Shown here one piece after another: positions 42,271 through 51,284 of a stretch of 64,000 nt of DNA (its first letter is position 1; each line of letters starts with the position of its first letter). Below the pieces are notes generated by a model, which did not search any database, was not told the origin of the DNA, and saw only the letters and a program-made list of their open reading frames with translations. Source of the DNA: JAJDTT01 sp965116695 (GTDB lineage Bacteria; Acidobacteriota; UBA6911; RPQK01; JAJDTT01). The DNA lies in the NCBI GenBank assembly GCA_965116695.1, contig OZ220706.1, positions 4,712,001 to 4,776,000 on the forward strand, read 5' to 3'. Position numbers and translations under genes: made by a program.

Positions 42271-43629
42271 TTAGCCCAGAACCTCACCGATGGACTCGGC
42301 CATGATCTCGACGACACGGTCAATTTGAGACCGGCTGATGATGACCGGCGGAGCCAGGCAGAAGACGTCCTGCCGCAGCCGGCTGAAGAGGCCCCGTTCC
42401 TGGGCCGCCTGGTGAACCCGGATCCCCACCTTTTCGGCGGCGGGAAACTCGGCCTTGGTCGCCCGGTCCTGGACCAGCTCGATTCCGGCCATGAGACCGA
42501 GGCCGCGGACCTCGCCCACGTGGGGATGGCCTCCCAGCGCCGACTGCAGACCGTCCTGCAGATACCGCCCCTTCTCGGCGGCCTGGGCCGGAAAGTCTTC
42601 ACCCTCGATGATGTCCAGGTTGGCCAGGGCCACGGCGCAACCCACGGGATGGGCGCTGTAGGTGTAGGCGTGCATCCAGGTCGACTTTCCTTCGTCCATG
42701 ACCTCGGCGATCCGCTCGCTGACACCGATTCCGCCCAGAGGAAAGTATCCCGAGGTCAAAGCCTTGGCATATTGGATCATGTCCGGCTCGATGCCCCAGT
42801 GCTCCAGGCCGAACATGCGGCCGGTCCGCCCGAAGCCGGTGATGACCTCGTCGGAGACCAGGAGCACGTCGTACCGGTCGCAGATTTCCCGGATGCGCTG
42901 AAAATAGCCGTCGGGCGGCACGATGACGCCGCCGGCGCCCTGGACCGGTTCGGCCAGGAACATGGCCACCGTGTCGGGACCCTCCCGCAGGATGGCCTGC
43001 TCCAGCTCGTCGGCCGCGGCCACGGCGGGGTCGGCGCCGGCCGGGGCCTCATACCGGTAGGGGTAGGGGGACGGAACGTGAATGAAGCCGGGCACCCGGG
43101 GCTCGAACATGGGCCAGTAGGCGGTGATCCCGGTGGCGCTCATGGCGGCCAGCGTCACCCCGTGGTACCCCCACTGCCGGGAGATCACCTTGGTCTTGTG
43201 CGGATAACCCAGGAGCTTCCAGTAGTACCGGGCCGTCTTGACGCAGCTCTCGGTGGACTCGCCGCCGCCTGAGGTGAAGAAGAACCTGGAGATGCTCGGG
43301 TAGGTGATGTCCGAGATCCGCTGGGCCAGGCGGATAGCCGGAGGGTTGGAGCTTCCGGCGTAACCGGAACAGTATCCCAGTTGTTCCATCTGCCCGGAGG
43401 CGGCCCGGGCCAGTTCCCGCCGCCCGTGGCCGGCCACCACGTTCCAGAGGCCTGCCAGACCGTCGATGTATTCCCGTCCGTCGGCGTCCGTCAGGACGGC
43501 GCCTTCCCCCTTGACCCAGACGTGCCCCTGCTCCTGGAGGTTGCGGTCGTGCAGCGGATGGATCAGGTGGGCCCGGTCCTGGGTCAGAAGTTCAGTCTTG
43601 GTGCTGGTCATGGTCTTGGTGCTCGTCAT
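42271..43629 (-). CDS. Class III pyridoxal-phosphate aminotransferase
   Basis: 452 aa, fold type I. Signatures are SDEVITGFGRTG (259-270) and the PLP Lys K289 in QYAKALTSGYFPLGG. The N-terminal LIHPLHDRNLQ with LWNVVAGHG places it near omega-amino acid:pyruvate and putrescine-type aminotransferases; the amino donor is unknown. The first ATG has GGAGG 7 nt upstream. The first 12 residues are a perfect MTSTKT duplication, so a second ATG 18 bp inside is an alternative start. The upstream M20 gene is 26 bp away. Confidence 0.92.
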   Translation of the reverse strand: MTSTKTMTSTKTELLTQDRAHLIHPLHDRNLQEQGHVWVKGEGAVLTDADGREYIDGLAGLWNVVAGHGRRELARAASGQMEQLGYCSGYAGSSNPPAIRLAQRISDITYPSISRFFFTSGGGESTESCVKTARYYWKLLGYPHKTKVISRQWGYHGVTLAAMSATGITAYWPMFEPRVPGFIHVPSPYPYRYEAPAGADPAVAAADELEQAILREGPDTVAMFLAEPVQGAGGVIVPPDGYFQRIREICDRYDVLLVSDEVITGFGRTGRMFGLEHWGIEPDMIQYAKALTSGYFPLGGIGVSERIAEVMDEGKSTWMHAYTYSAHPVGCAVALANLDIIEGEDFPAQAAEKGRYLQDGLQSALGGHPHVGEVRGLGLMAGIELVQDRATKAEFPAAEKVGIRVHQAAQERGLFSRLRQDVFCLAPPVIISRSQIDRVVEIMAESIGEVLG

Positions 43630-43655
43630 GAAACGTCCTCCGGAATCGTTTCGCC

Positions 43656-44792
43656 TCAGTCGGCGACTCCGCACCATTGGCGGATGGTCCGTGTGAAGAG
43701 TTCGGTGCCCTTCTCGATCTGGTCCAAAAGGATCCACTCGTCGTGGGTGTGGGCTTGGGCGATGTCCCCGGGTCCCATCACCACCAACCGCTCCAACTCC
43801 GTCAGCATGGCGCCGTCGGTGCCGAAGGCGACGGTCCGGGGAACCCGCCGTCCCGTCAGGTCCAGCGCTTCCCGGACGAAGTCCGAGTCGGGATCCATGT
43901 AGATGGGCTTGCCCGTCCAGAGCGGGTTGAAATCGATTCCGCACTCCTCGGCCTTCTCCTGCGCCCGCCGCATCAGGCCGTCGGCGTCCATGCCGGCCAT
44001 GGGACGGAAGTAGACGGTGCAGATGCTCTGGGCCGCCTTCATGTTCACCACCCGGGTGTGGTCGTTGATTCCGATGTTCCAACTGATTCCCGGCGGATCG
44101 AATTCGTCGTTCTGCCACTCGGGGTCCGCCTCCGTCTCGTCGTGGATGCGCTTCATCTCCGAGAGGAACGGAATCATGGCCAGGTTGGCGTTGAGGCCCT
44201 CGCGGCTGCTGGAGTGGGCCGCCTTTCCGTGCGAGGTGGCGATGAACCCGTAGGTGCCCTTGTGGGCATAGACCACTTCCAGCATGGTGGGCTCCCCGAT
44301 GACGCCCCGGGTTCCTCCCGCGACCATCTCGCGGAAGAAACGGGATTCGCGGGCTACGGCGGCCGCGCCGCCGTAGCCGATCTCCTCGTCCGAAGTCAGG
44401 GTGATGTAGAGGGGCTCCCGGAAGCGGGCGTCCGAGAACCGGCCCGCGGCCGCCAGCATGCAGGAGATGGACCCCTTCATATCGCAGGAACCGCGCCCGA
44501 AGAGGCGGTCCCCCTTGATGGTGGGCTCGAAGGGTCCGTGCTCGTCGGTGAACCAGGTGTCGGCCGGGACCGTGTCGGTGTGGCCGAAGTAGGCCATGCC
44601 CCCCTGGCCCTCTCCCCGCTTGCCCACGATGCTGGCTTTGCGGACTCCGTTGGCGTCGTCGTATTCGATTCGCTCGGTCTCGAAATCCAGCCGCTTCAGC
44701 GCCTCTTCCACGTAGTCGGCCGCCGGCAGGTTGGAACGGCTGCTGGTGGTGTTCATGGGAACCAGGTCGTGCAGATAGTCGAGGGCTTCCAT
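43656..44792 (-). CDS. M20-family peptidase/deacylase (ArgE/DapE-like)
   Basis: 378 aa zinc hydrolase. Motifs are GHTDTVPAD (H71), GRGSCDMKG (D104), TSDEEIGYGG (E136/E137), GEPT and a terminal AHTHDEW His; a dimerisation domain lies at about 185-290. It resembles acetylornithine deacetylase and succinyl-diaminopimelate desuccinylase; the substrate is unproven. With the following aminotransferase it suggests deacylation then transamination of an N-acyl amino acid. It is the first gene of a three-gene minus-strand operon, divergent from the 44919 gene. Confidence 0.9.
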   Translation of the reverse strand: MEALDYLHDLVPMNTTSSRSNLPAADYVEEALKRLDFETERIEYDDANGVRKASIVGKRGEGQGGMAYFGHTDTVPADTWFTDEHGPFEPTIKGDRLFGRGSCDMKGSISCMLAAAGRFSDARFREPLYITLTSDEEIGYGGAAAVARESRFFREMVAGGTRGVIGEPTMLEVVYAHKGTYGFIATSHGKAAHSSSREGLNANLAMIPFLSEMKRIHDETEADPEWQNDEFDPPGISWNIGINDHTRVVNMKAAQSICTVYFRPMAGMDADGLMRRAQEKAEECGIDFNPLWTGKPIYMDPDSDFVREALDLTGRRVPRTVAFGTDGAMLTELERLVVMGPGDIAQAHTHDEWILLDQIEKGTELFTRTIRQWCGVAD

Positions 44793-44918
44793 GGGCTCGC
44801 TTCTCCTTATTGCTTTGACCCGTTTATATCACCCGCGCCGGAGCCGGGGGAATCGGCCGCCGTGTGTTATTTTCGCGCCTTGGGTGGTTTAATCGGCGCG
44901 AACCGAAAAGGAGGCATC

Positions 44919-46463
44919 GTGAGAAAGTTGAGTTTGTGGACACTTGGGACGATCTGGCTGGCGGGACCGCTCGGGGTATCCCTGGCTGCCGGATCCCAAG
45001 ACGTCGTCCGTGATGTCGGGTCGCGCCTGGAGATCTTCGTCGACGACTGGCTGATCGCGCGCATGGACAACCTGCGCCTGGCAATGCAGCGGCCGCGCCC
45101 GGCGGAAGTGGCCATCGATTTCGACCGGCCCTGGGAAGGCGGGTACTCGGCCTATGTGACCGTGTTCCAGGATGGCGACCGGTTCCGCATGTACTACCGG
45201 GGGATCGGGACGGCCGAAGATGCCAAGCAGGTCTATTGCTATGCCGAGAGCCGCGACGGCGTCCACTGGATGCGGCCTTCTCTGGGCCTCCATTCCTACA
45301 ACGGCTCCACGGACAACAACATCATCTGGACGGGCAAGGGATCGCACAACTTCGCCCCCTTCAAGGATTCGAACCCCGATGCTCCGGCCGACCAGCGCTA
45401 CAAGGCGCTGGGAGGAGGTCCGCTCCTGGTCTTCGCCTCGGCCGACGGCGTGAACTGGAGACAGGTCCAGGAGGCGCCGGTCATCAGTGACGGCGCCTTC
45501 GACTCCCAGAACCTGGCGTTCTGGGATCCGGGACGAAAAAAGTACGTGGCCTTCTACCGGGATTTCATCCGCCCCGTCGGAGACTCGTGGAAATACTCGG
45601 GTGTGCGGGCCATCAAGACGGCGACCTCCACCGATTTCCTCAACTGGACCAAGGGCAGATACCTGGACTATGAGGACGCCCCCCTGGAGCATTTCTATAC
45701 CAACGCCATCACGCCCTATCCCCGGGCGCCGCACATCTACCTGGGTTTTCCCAAGCGCTTCATGCCCACCCGAATCGTCCGGGAATCGGATGAAGCCCTG
45801 TTTCAGAATTATTGGAAGGAACTGCACGACCCCGCAAGAGAGGAACGGCTCGAACGGAACCGCAAGCGAGCCGCGGCGGCGGGTCAGTCTCTGGAGGATT
45901 GGTACCGGATCGTCCTTTTCGGCGGGGTCTCGGATGCCGTCCTCATCAGCAGCCGTGACGGATATCGATTTCAGCGGACGTTTCGGGAGGGTTTCGTCCG
46001 TGCCGGCCTGGACCAGGGGAACTGGGGGCACCGCAACAACATGACGGCCTGGGGAATCCTGGAGACCGGACCCGAAGAGGTCTCAATCTACCTGGGTGAG
46101 CACTATGAGCTGCCCACCGGCCGGCTGCGGCGCCACACTCTCAGAGCCGACGGATTCGCGTCCGTCCATGCCGACTTCGGGGGCGGCAGCCTCCTGACTC
46201 ATCCTCTCACCTTCGACGGCAAGGAACTGGTCATCAACTACTCCACATCCGCCGTCGGCTATGTGAAGGTCGGTCTGCAGGACGAGTTGGGCCGACCCGT
46301 CCCGGGCCTGAGCCTGAACGAATGTCCCGAAATCTACGGTGACCAAATCGAGCAGGTCGTCCATTGGAATGGGGACGGCGACCTGGGCGCCTGGTCCGGC
46401 AAGAAGGTCCGCCTGGTATTCGAGATGAAGGACGCCGACCTCTATTCGATTCGCTTCCGGTAA
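44919..46463 (+). CDS. Exported GH43/GH32-like beta-propeller protein
   Basis: 514 aa from GTG with GGAGG 5 nt upstream and Sec signal MRKLSLWTLGTIWLAGPLGV. A five-bladed-type propeller follows (RLEIFVDDWLIARMDNLRLA, YAESRDGVHWMRPSLGLHSY, FRMYYRGIGTAED). The C-terminal beta-sandwich is typical of this group (LTHPLTFDGKELVINYSTSA to DLYSIRFR). The family resembles GH43/GH32 glycosidases, but catalytic acids were not assigned; glycan binding or cleavage is inferred. It is followed 28 bp later by a paralogue. Confidence 0.8.
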   Translation: MRKLSLWTLGTIWLAGPLGVSLAAGSQDVVRDVGSRLEIFVDDWLIARMDNLRLAMQRPRPAEVAIDFDRPWEGGYSAYVTVFQDGDRFRMYYRGIGTAEDAKQVYCYAESRDGVHWMRPSLGLHSYNGSTDNNIIWTGKGSHNFAPFKDSNPDAPADQRYKALGGGPLLVFASADGVNWRQVQEAPVISDGAFDSQNLAFWDPGRKKYVAFYRDFIRPVGDSWKYSGVRAIKTATSTDFLNWTKGRYLDYEDAPLEHFYTNAITPYPRAPHIYLGFPKRFMPTRIVRESDEALFQNYWKELHDPAREERLERNRKRAAAAGQSLEDWYRIVLFGGVSDAVLISSRDGYRFQRTFREGFVRAGLDQGNWGHRNNMTAWGILETGPEEVSIYLGEHYELPTGRLRRHTLRADGFASVHADFGGGSLLTHPLTFDGKELVINYSTSAVGYVKVGLQDELGRPVPGLSLNECPEIYGDQIEQVVHWNGDGDLGAWSGKKVRLVFEMKDADLYSIRFR

Positions 46464-46491
46464 CGGGAAGGACGGGAGGATTTCAACCGGG

Positions 46492-48090
46492 ATGAGATTT
46501 CGTCGAGTGGTTTGCGGTCTTACCGGCGCGGCGATTGTCCTGCTGCGCACTCTGGCAGCGCCGGCCTCGGACGTGCCGGTCGTGGTGGGCGGCGAAAAGC
46601 AACTTTTCGTCGGACCCTGGACCGAAGACGGCCGGGACGAGCATCTCGTCGCCTCCATGCGCAACGTCACCATGCGGACCGGCGAGGCCATCGCCACCGG
46701 CAAGAGGGTGCCCCTCCCGGCGCCCGGTTTCGTGGTTCGCGACGGGTCCCTGTACCGTCTCTATTACGGCGCGCCGGGCGTCGAATGCGACTACTGGAAC
46801 CAGAGACTCCACTGCAGTCTCCTGCGTTATGCCGAGTCGGACGACGGCGTCGAGTGGAGGATGCCGTCTCTGGGTCTCGTGGAGTGGAATGGCTCCCGTG
46901 ACAACAACATCCTGTTCCCCAATGACGATTTTCCCTACGCCGTGGCCTCCGTCGGCGTCAACGCCGTGTTCGCGGACCCCAATGCGGCCGGTCCCGCGGA
47001 CCGTCTCAAGGCCAGCCTCAAGTTGACTCCGCCCCGGGAACCCGATCCGGACGATGAAATGGAACCGCTTCCCGACGGCAAGGGAAAATACGGGTTCGTG
47101 TCCGCCGCCGGCATTCACTGGAAACGGATCACGGGCAAGCTCGGGACCTCGGGGGACGGCGGTTTCGAACCCTTCTGGGACGGGCGGATCGGCAAGTACG
47201 TGGCCTACAGCCGGGTCAAGACCTTCCACGACCCGCGGCAGGTGGCCTACTACCGCCGGGTCTACGGCGAGCGGAAAATGGGCTGGCTGGCCCGGCTTCT
47301 CCGCATGGGGCGATCGGTGTCGGACGATTTCATTCACTGGACTCCGGAGGAGATCGTCCTGGCCCCCGACGACGTGGACGAGGCCAATTCCCTGGCTCCG
47401 AATCGCGTCGACTTCTACAGCCTGCCCGTGGTCCAGTACACGAGCCGGGTCTACGTCGCCTTCATATCCATCTACAGCCATTGGGAAGCCAGGATCAAAG
47501 AGGACGGATCGCTGAGCCAGTTCCCGGGGCGAGCCGACATCCAGTTGGCCACTAGCCGCGACGGGATCCGTTGGAGCCGGTCCCCGGGCCGGACCCCCTT
47601 CATTCGGCTGGGGCCGGAGGGGAGTTTCTGGGCCGGCATGCTCTTCGTGAAACGTCCGCTGCCGTCGGCGTCGGACCCGCGGCTGGAGATCTACTTCGAC
47701 GGCTGGCAGAAGGTCCACAACGATCCGACCCGGACGGGGCAGCCGGTGCGGGGCGTGGCCGTCGCCCGGGCCGACGGCTTCATCTTTGCGGAATCTGCCT
47801 ATACCGGGGGAGAGTTGACTACGAAGCCATTGGTTTTCGAGGGAACGACGCTTCAGTTGAATGCCGATACCAGTGCGGGAGGCATCGTTCAGGTGGAGAT
47901 CCAGGACGAGTCGGGCCGGCCGCTGGAGGGATTCGAGGCGGCCGATGCCGACGAGATCAACGGCAACTACCTGACGGTCGCCGCCAATTGGAACGGCCGG
48001 TCGGACGTGAGCGCGCTGGCCGGACAACCGGTACGTCTCCGCTTCCTCATGCGCGACGCCCGGCTGTATTCCTTTCAGTTCGTCCGGTAG
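46492..48090 (+). CDS. Exported GH43/GH32-like beta-propeller protein (paralogue)
   Basis: 532 aa with signal MRFRRVVCGLTGAAIVLLRT, cleaved near APASD. It keeps the family order: KQLFVGPWTEDGRDEHLVAS, RYAESDDGVEWRMPSLGLVE, DIQLATSRDGIRWSRSPGRT, then the C-terminal sandwich (TTKPLVFEGTTLQLNADTSA to RLYSFQFVR). It probably forms an operon with the preceding gene. Its 3' flank carries the same GGGGGACTGTTAGTCCCCC element found after the relative at 56142. Confidence 0.8.
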   Translation: MRFRRVVCGLTGAAIVLLRTLAAPASDVPVVVGGEKQLFVGPWTEDGRDEHLVASMRNVTMRTGEAIATGKRVPLPAPGFVVRDGSLYRLYYGAPGVECDYWNQRLHCSLLRYAESDDGVEWRMPSLGLVEWNGSRDNNILFPNDDFPYAVASVGVNAVFADPNAAGPADRLKASLKLTPPREPDPDDEMEPLPDGKGKYGFVSAAGIHWKRITGKLGTSGDGGFEPFWDGRIGKYVAYSRVKTFHDPRQVAYYRRVYGERKMGWLARLLRMGRSVSDDFIHWTPEEIVLAPDDVDEANSLAPNRVDFYSLPVVQYTSRVYVAFISIYSHWEARIKEDGSLSQFPGRADIQLATSRDGIRWSRSPGRTPFIRLGPEGSFWAGMLFVKRPLPSASDPRLEIYFDGWQKVHNDPTRTGQPVRGVAVARADGFIFAESAYTGGELTTKPLVFEGTTLQLNADTSAGGIVQVEIQDESGRPLEGFEAADADEINGNYLTVAANWNGRSDVSALAGQPVRLRFLMRDARLYSFQFVR

Positions 48091-48301
48091 GAGGGGGGAC
48101 TGTTAGTCCCCCATTCTTCAATTTCTCGGGCGGAGTTCCGGGGCTGGACGTCTCCGCTCCCGTTCGGCGGCTAGAAAGTGTAAAGGGGGGCTACCGCCCC
48201 CCTACCCCCCCTAATCGGCGGTAGGAAAACCGCCGCTCCTGCGCCACTCCTGCCTTGCAGCTTGTCTTGTACCCTCAGTATCGTTAGCGAAGGAGGACGT
48301 C
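48091..48301. repeat. GGGGGACTGTTAGTCCCCC hairpin element and TTTC-loop-type hairpins
   Basis: GGGGGGACTGTTAGTCCCCC forms a stem right after the stop codon and may terminate transcription. It is followed near 48184-48212 by GGGGGGCTACCGCCCCCCT, then CCCCCCTAATCGGCGG and a GGCGGTAGGAAAACCGCC hairpin. The same order of elements occurs at 57624-57750. The ilvD SD (GGAGG) closes the region. Confidence 0.7.
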
Positions 48302-50164
48302 ATGCATCAGAGGGGATTCCGCAGCAGCATCACCACTCAGGGGCGGCGCATGGCCGGGGCCCGGGCTCTCTGGAGAGCCACCGGCATGAAGACGGAGGAC
48401 TTCCGGAAACCCATCATCGCCATCGCCAACTCCTTCGCCCAATTCGTCCCCGGCCACGTTCACCTGCATCCCATCGGCCAGAGGGTCAAGCAGGTCATCG
48501 ACGCCAATGGCGGCTACGGAGTGGAGTTCAACACCATCGCCCTGGACGACGGCATCGCCATGGGACACGACGGCATGCTCTACTCCCTCCCCAGCCGCGA
48601 GTTGATCGCCGACAGCGTGGAGTACATGGTGAACGGCCACAAGGCCGACGCGCTGGTCTGCATCTCCAACTGCGACAAGATCACTCCGGGAATGCTGCTG
48701 GGGGCCCTGCGCCTCAACCTGCCCACGATTTTCGTCTCGGGAGGTCCCATGGAGGCGGGCCGGGCCCTGCTGGCTTCGGGACCGGCCAAGCTGGATCTGG
48801 TGGATTCCATGGTGGCGGCCGGAGACAGCCGGATCAGCGACGCCCAAGTGCTCAAGATGGAGGAAGAGGCCTGTCCCACCTGCGGGTCCTGCTCGGGCAT
48901 GTTCACGGCCAACAGCATGAACTGCCTCAACGAAGCCATCGGCCTGGCGTTGCCGGGCAACGGGACCATCCTGGCGACTCACGCGCTGCGCTGGCAGCTC
49001 TTCGAGCGGGCCGCCAAGCGCATCGTCCGGATGGCCCGGGCCTATTACCTGGAGGGGGACGAGTCGGTGCTGCCCCGGAATATCGCCACCTTCGATGCCT
49101 TCGAGAACGCCATGAGTCTGGACATCGCCATGGGGGGATCCACCAATACGGTGCTGCACATTCTGGCCATGGCGCGGGAGGCGGAAGTGGATTTCACCAT
49201 GGCCGACATCGACCGGCTGTCCCGCCAGGTTCCCTGCATCTGCAAGGTGGCCCCGGCCACGGGCAAGTTTCACCTGGAGGACGTGGCCCGCGCCGGCGGG
49301 ATTCCGACCATCCTGGGAGAGCTCCAGCGCGCCGGGAAGATTCACTCCGGGGTGGGGACCGTCTCCGGGGACGACATGGGAAACATGATTCGCAGGAACG
49401 ACCTCCGCGACGGCAACGGCTCGCTGTGTGATTTCGCACGCCGCCGGGCGCTGGCGGCTCCCGGAGGGGTGCGCACCCGGGAGGCGTTTTCCCAGGAGAG
49501 CTACTACCAGGCGTCCGACCTGGACTCGAGGGAAGGGTGCATCCGGTCGGCCGAGCACGCCTATTCTCGGGACGGAGGGTTGGCCGTCCTCTACGGCAAT
49601 CTGGCCGAGGACGGGTGCATCGTGAAGACGGCCGGGGTGGACGAGTCGATCTGGGTCTTCGAGGGACCGGCCCGCGTCTTCGAATCCCAGGAGGAAGCCT
49701 GCGACGGGATCCTGGGAGGAGAGGTCCAGGCCGGGGACGTGGTGGTGATCCGGTACGAGGGCCCCAAGGGCGGCCCGGGGATGCAGGAGATGCTCTATCC
49801 GACCTCCTACATCAAGGCCCGGCAACTGGGCGCCAAGTGCGCGCTGCTGACGGATGGGCGCTTCAGCGGCGGGACCAGCGGATTGTCCATCGGACACGTC
49901 TCCCCCGAGGCGGCCGAGGGCGGAGCCATCGCCCTGGTGGAGGAGGGAGACCCGATCCGGATCGACATTCCCAACCGAACGCTGGAATTGGCGGTCCCGG
50001 ACGAAGAGCTGACACGCCGCCGTCGGCAAATGGAGGCCCGGGGCCGGGACGCCTACCGTCCGCGCGGCCGTCACCGTCCCATCTCCCAGGCCCTGGCCGC
50101 CTATGCCGCCCTGACCACCAGCGCCGCCCGGGGCGCCGTCCGCGACATCTCCCAGCTCGGGTAG
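48302..50164 (+). CDS. ilvD: Dihydroxy-acid dehydratase
   Basis: 620 aa, the length of the E. coli-type enzyme. Fe-S/active-site signatures are CISNCDKITPGMLLGALRL and EEACPTCGSCSGMFTANSMN followed by CLNEAIGLALPGNGT; GRFSGGTSGLSIGH lies near the C-terminus. It dehydrates 2,3-dihydroxy-isovalerate and -methylvalerate in valine/isoleucine synthesis. The CDKITPG form favours DHAD over sugar-acid dehydratases of the same family, although the neighbourhood is rich in sugar-acid genes and no other ilv gene is present. GGAGG lies 5 nt before the ATG. Confidence 0.92.
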   Translation: MHQRGFRSSITTQGRRMAGARALWRATGMKTEDFRKPIIAIANSFAQFVPGHVHLHPIGQRVKQVIDANGGYGVEFNTIALDDGIAMGHDGMLYSLPSRELIADSVEYMVNGHKADALVCISNCDKITPGMLLGALRLNLPTIFVSGGPMEAGRALLASGPAKLDLVDSMVAAGDSRISDAQVLKMEEEACPTCGSCSGMFTANSMNCLNEAIGLALPGNGTILATHALRWQLFERAAKRIVRMARAYYLEGDESVLPRNIATFDAFENAMSLDIAMGGSTNTVLHILAMAREAEVDFTMADIDRLSRQVPCICKVAPATGKFHLEDVARAGGIPTILGELQRAGKIHSGVGTVSGDDMGNMIRRNDLRDGNGSLCDFARRRALAAPGGVRTREAFSQESYYQASDLDSREGCIRSAEHAYSRDGGLAVLYGNLAEDGCIVKTAGVDESIWVFEGPARVFESQEEACDGILGGEVQAGDVVVIRYEGPKGGPGMQEMLYPTSYIKARQLGAKCALLTDGRFSGGTSGLSIGHVSPEAAEGGAIALVEEGDPIRIDIPNRTLELAVPDEELTRRRRQMEARGRDAYRPRGRHRPISQALAAYAALTTSAARGAVRDISQLG

Positions 50165-50221
50165 AGGACAGCCCGAAATTGGTGACGAATTCAGATTGAT
50201 GATGGCTTGAAGCAAGATCTG

Positions 50222-50347
50222 CTTGACACTGTTGTTTTCATTTCAGCGGTGGTATAACTCATCCAATTTTGCGCCATTGTCTTCTATATCCACAGCGGAG
50301 CCGATGTTGCGTACCACCACAACTTTCTTTTGGGGGGAGGATTATCC
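50222..50347 (+). promoter_or_regulatory. Conserved leader/promoter of small membrane protein 1
   Basis: The 125 bases before this gene are repeated, with substitutions, before its tandem copy (50788-50916). Shared blocks are GACACTGTTGTTT, GTGGTATAA (a -10-like TATAA), TTGCGCCATTGTCTTC, ATATCCA and CACCACAACTTTCTTTTGGG leading into a very strong GGGGGGAGGA ribosome-binding site. Conservation suggests promoter and 5' UTR function. No -35 with standard spacing is certain. Confidence 0.6.
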
Positions 50348-50668
50348 ATGGGTAGAATCATCGTTGCGTTGACCGTCCTAGTGGCCATCATCGAGGGTGT
50401 GGGCAACCTGGACACGGGAGGCATACTCGGCTTGGCCCTGGTCGTCCTGGGTATCATCTACGCGATTACCGAGCTCGATCCCGAAGATGCGACTGGCGTG
50501 TTGGTCGTTGTCATCGCCTCCGGTGCTGCCGTGAGTTCGGGCGCGTTGGACAACATCCCCGCGATTGGCGGGCACCTGAACGCTATTCTCGGACAGATCG
50601 TCGTGTCGCTGCATGCGGTTGCCGCCACCGTTCTCGTGTTGAGAATCATCAACCGGCTCAAGGGCTGA
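50348..50668 (+). CDS. Small multi-pass membrane protein (tandem copy 1)
   Basis: Not recognised. 106 aa beginning MGRIIVALTVLVAIIEGVGN, with three to four hydrophobic helices separated by short loops (ELDPEDATG; SSGALDNIPAIGGHLN) and a basic tail RIINRLKG. GGGGGGAGGA 7 nt upstream implies high translation. It has holin-like size and topology, but no evidence links it to phage. It is followed by a hairpin and a duplicated copy with its own leader. Confidence 0.8.
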   Translation: MGRIIVALTVLVAIIEGVGNLDTGGILGLALVVLGIIYAITELDPEDATGVLVVVIASGAAVSSGALDNIPAIGGHLNAILGQIVVSLHAVAATVLVLRIINRLKG

Positions 50669-50675
50669 ACTACGT

Positions 50676-50706
50676 GGAGAGGGGCGGTTTCCAGCCGCTC
50701 CTCTCC
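50676..50706 (+). terminator. Hairpin after small membrane protein 1
   Basis: GGAGAGGGGCGG and CCGCTCCTCTCC pair across a short loop 8 nt after the stop codon, with one mismatch. CTTCTC follows instead of a T run, so termination strength is uncertain. A corresponding hairpin follows the second copy. Confidence 0.65.
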
Positions 50707-50916
50707 CTTCTCACCTCATCATCGCACGTCCGACGGGAAGCTCGGCTGAGCCTGTGACAAGTGAGGCGACTCCGGGTTTTTTTGTCTGACACTGTTGTTT
50801 CCATTGCAGCCGTGGTATAAACCTTCCAACCTTGCGCCATTGTCTTCCATATCCAGAGCGAAATCGAAGCCGATGTAGCGTGTCACCACAACTTTCTTTT
50901 GGGGGGAGGAACATCC

Positions 50917-51246
50917 ATGGGTAGAATCATCGTTGCGTTGACCGTCTTGGTGGCAATCATCGAGGGTGTGGCCAAACCGGAGACGGGAGGCATACTCGCT
51001 TTGGCCTTGGTCGTCCTGGGTATTGTCTATGCCATAACCGAGGTCGATGCCGAAAATGCGACTGGCGAGCTAGCCGTCGTCATCGCCTCCGGTGCTGCCG
51101 TGAGCTCGGGAGCGTTGGGCGGGTTGGACATTATCGCGGGGATCGGCGGGCACCTGAATGCCATTCTCGGACAGGTTGTCGTGGCGCTTTATGCAGGAGC
51201 CGCCACTGTTCTCGTGGTGAGGATCATCAACCGGCTCAAGGGCTAA
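50917..51246 (+). CDS. Small multi-pass membrane protein (tandem copy 2)
   Basis: 109 aa, closely similar to the protein at 50348: MGRIIVALTVLVAIIEGVAK, same helices and same RIINRLKG tail. Differences include ELDPEDATG to EVDAENATG and a GLDI insertion before IAGIGGHLN. It has the same GGGGGGAGGA ribosome-binding site and conserved leader. Most third-position and loop changes leave the hydrophobic helices intact, which suggests both copies are under selection. Function unknown. Confidence 0.8.
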   Translation: MGRIIVALTVLVAIIEGVAKPETGGILALALVVLGIVYAITEVDAENATGELAVVIASGAAVSSGALGGLDIIAGIGGHLNAILGQVVVALYAGAATVLVVRIINRLKG

Positions 51247-51253
51247 GTTTTGT

Positions 51254-51284
51254 GGTGAGGAGCGGCAGGACGCCGCTCCTCACC
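51254..51284 (+). terminator. Hairpin after small membrane protein 2
   Basis: GGTGAGGAGCGGC and GCCGCTCCTCACC form a perfect 13-bp stem around AGGAC, 7 nt after the stop. It lacks a T run. It is the counterpart of the hairpin after copy 1, with a stem that has changed on both sides. Confidence 0.7.

Noticed and set aside
39737..44792. Ectoine degradation operon (doeA, doeB, doeD)
   Set aside because: The creatinase-like and class III aminotransferase genes would fit, but DoeB belongs to the aspartoacylase/succinylglutamate desuccinylase family whereas the enzyme here is M20. The genes are also on opposite strands, and no doeC is present.
50348..51246. Phage holin pair
   Set aside because: Size and hydrophobicity fit, but no endolysin, phage gene or integration site is nearby, and each copy carries its own promoter-like leader.
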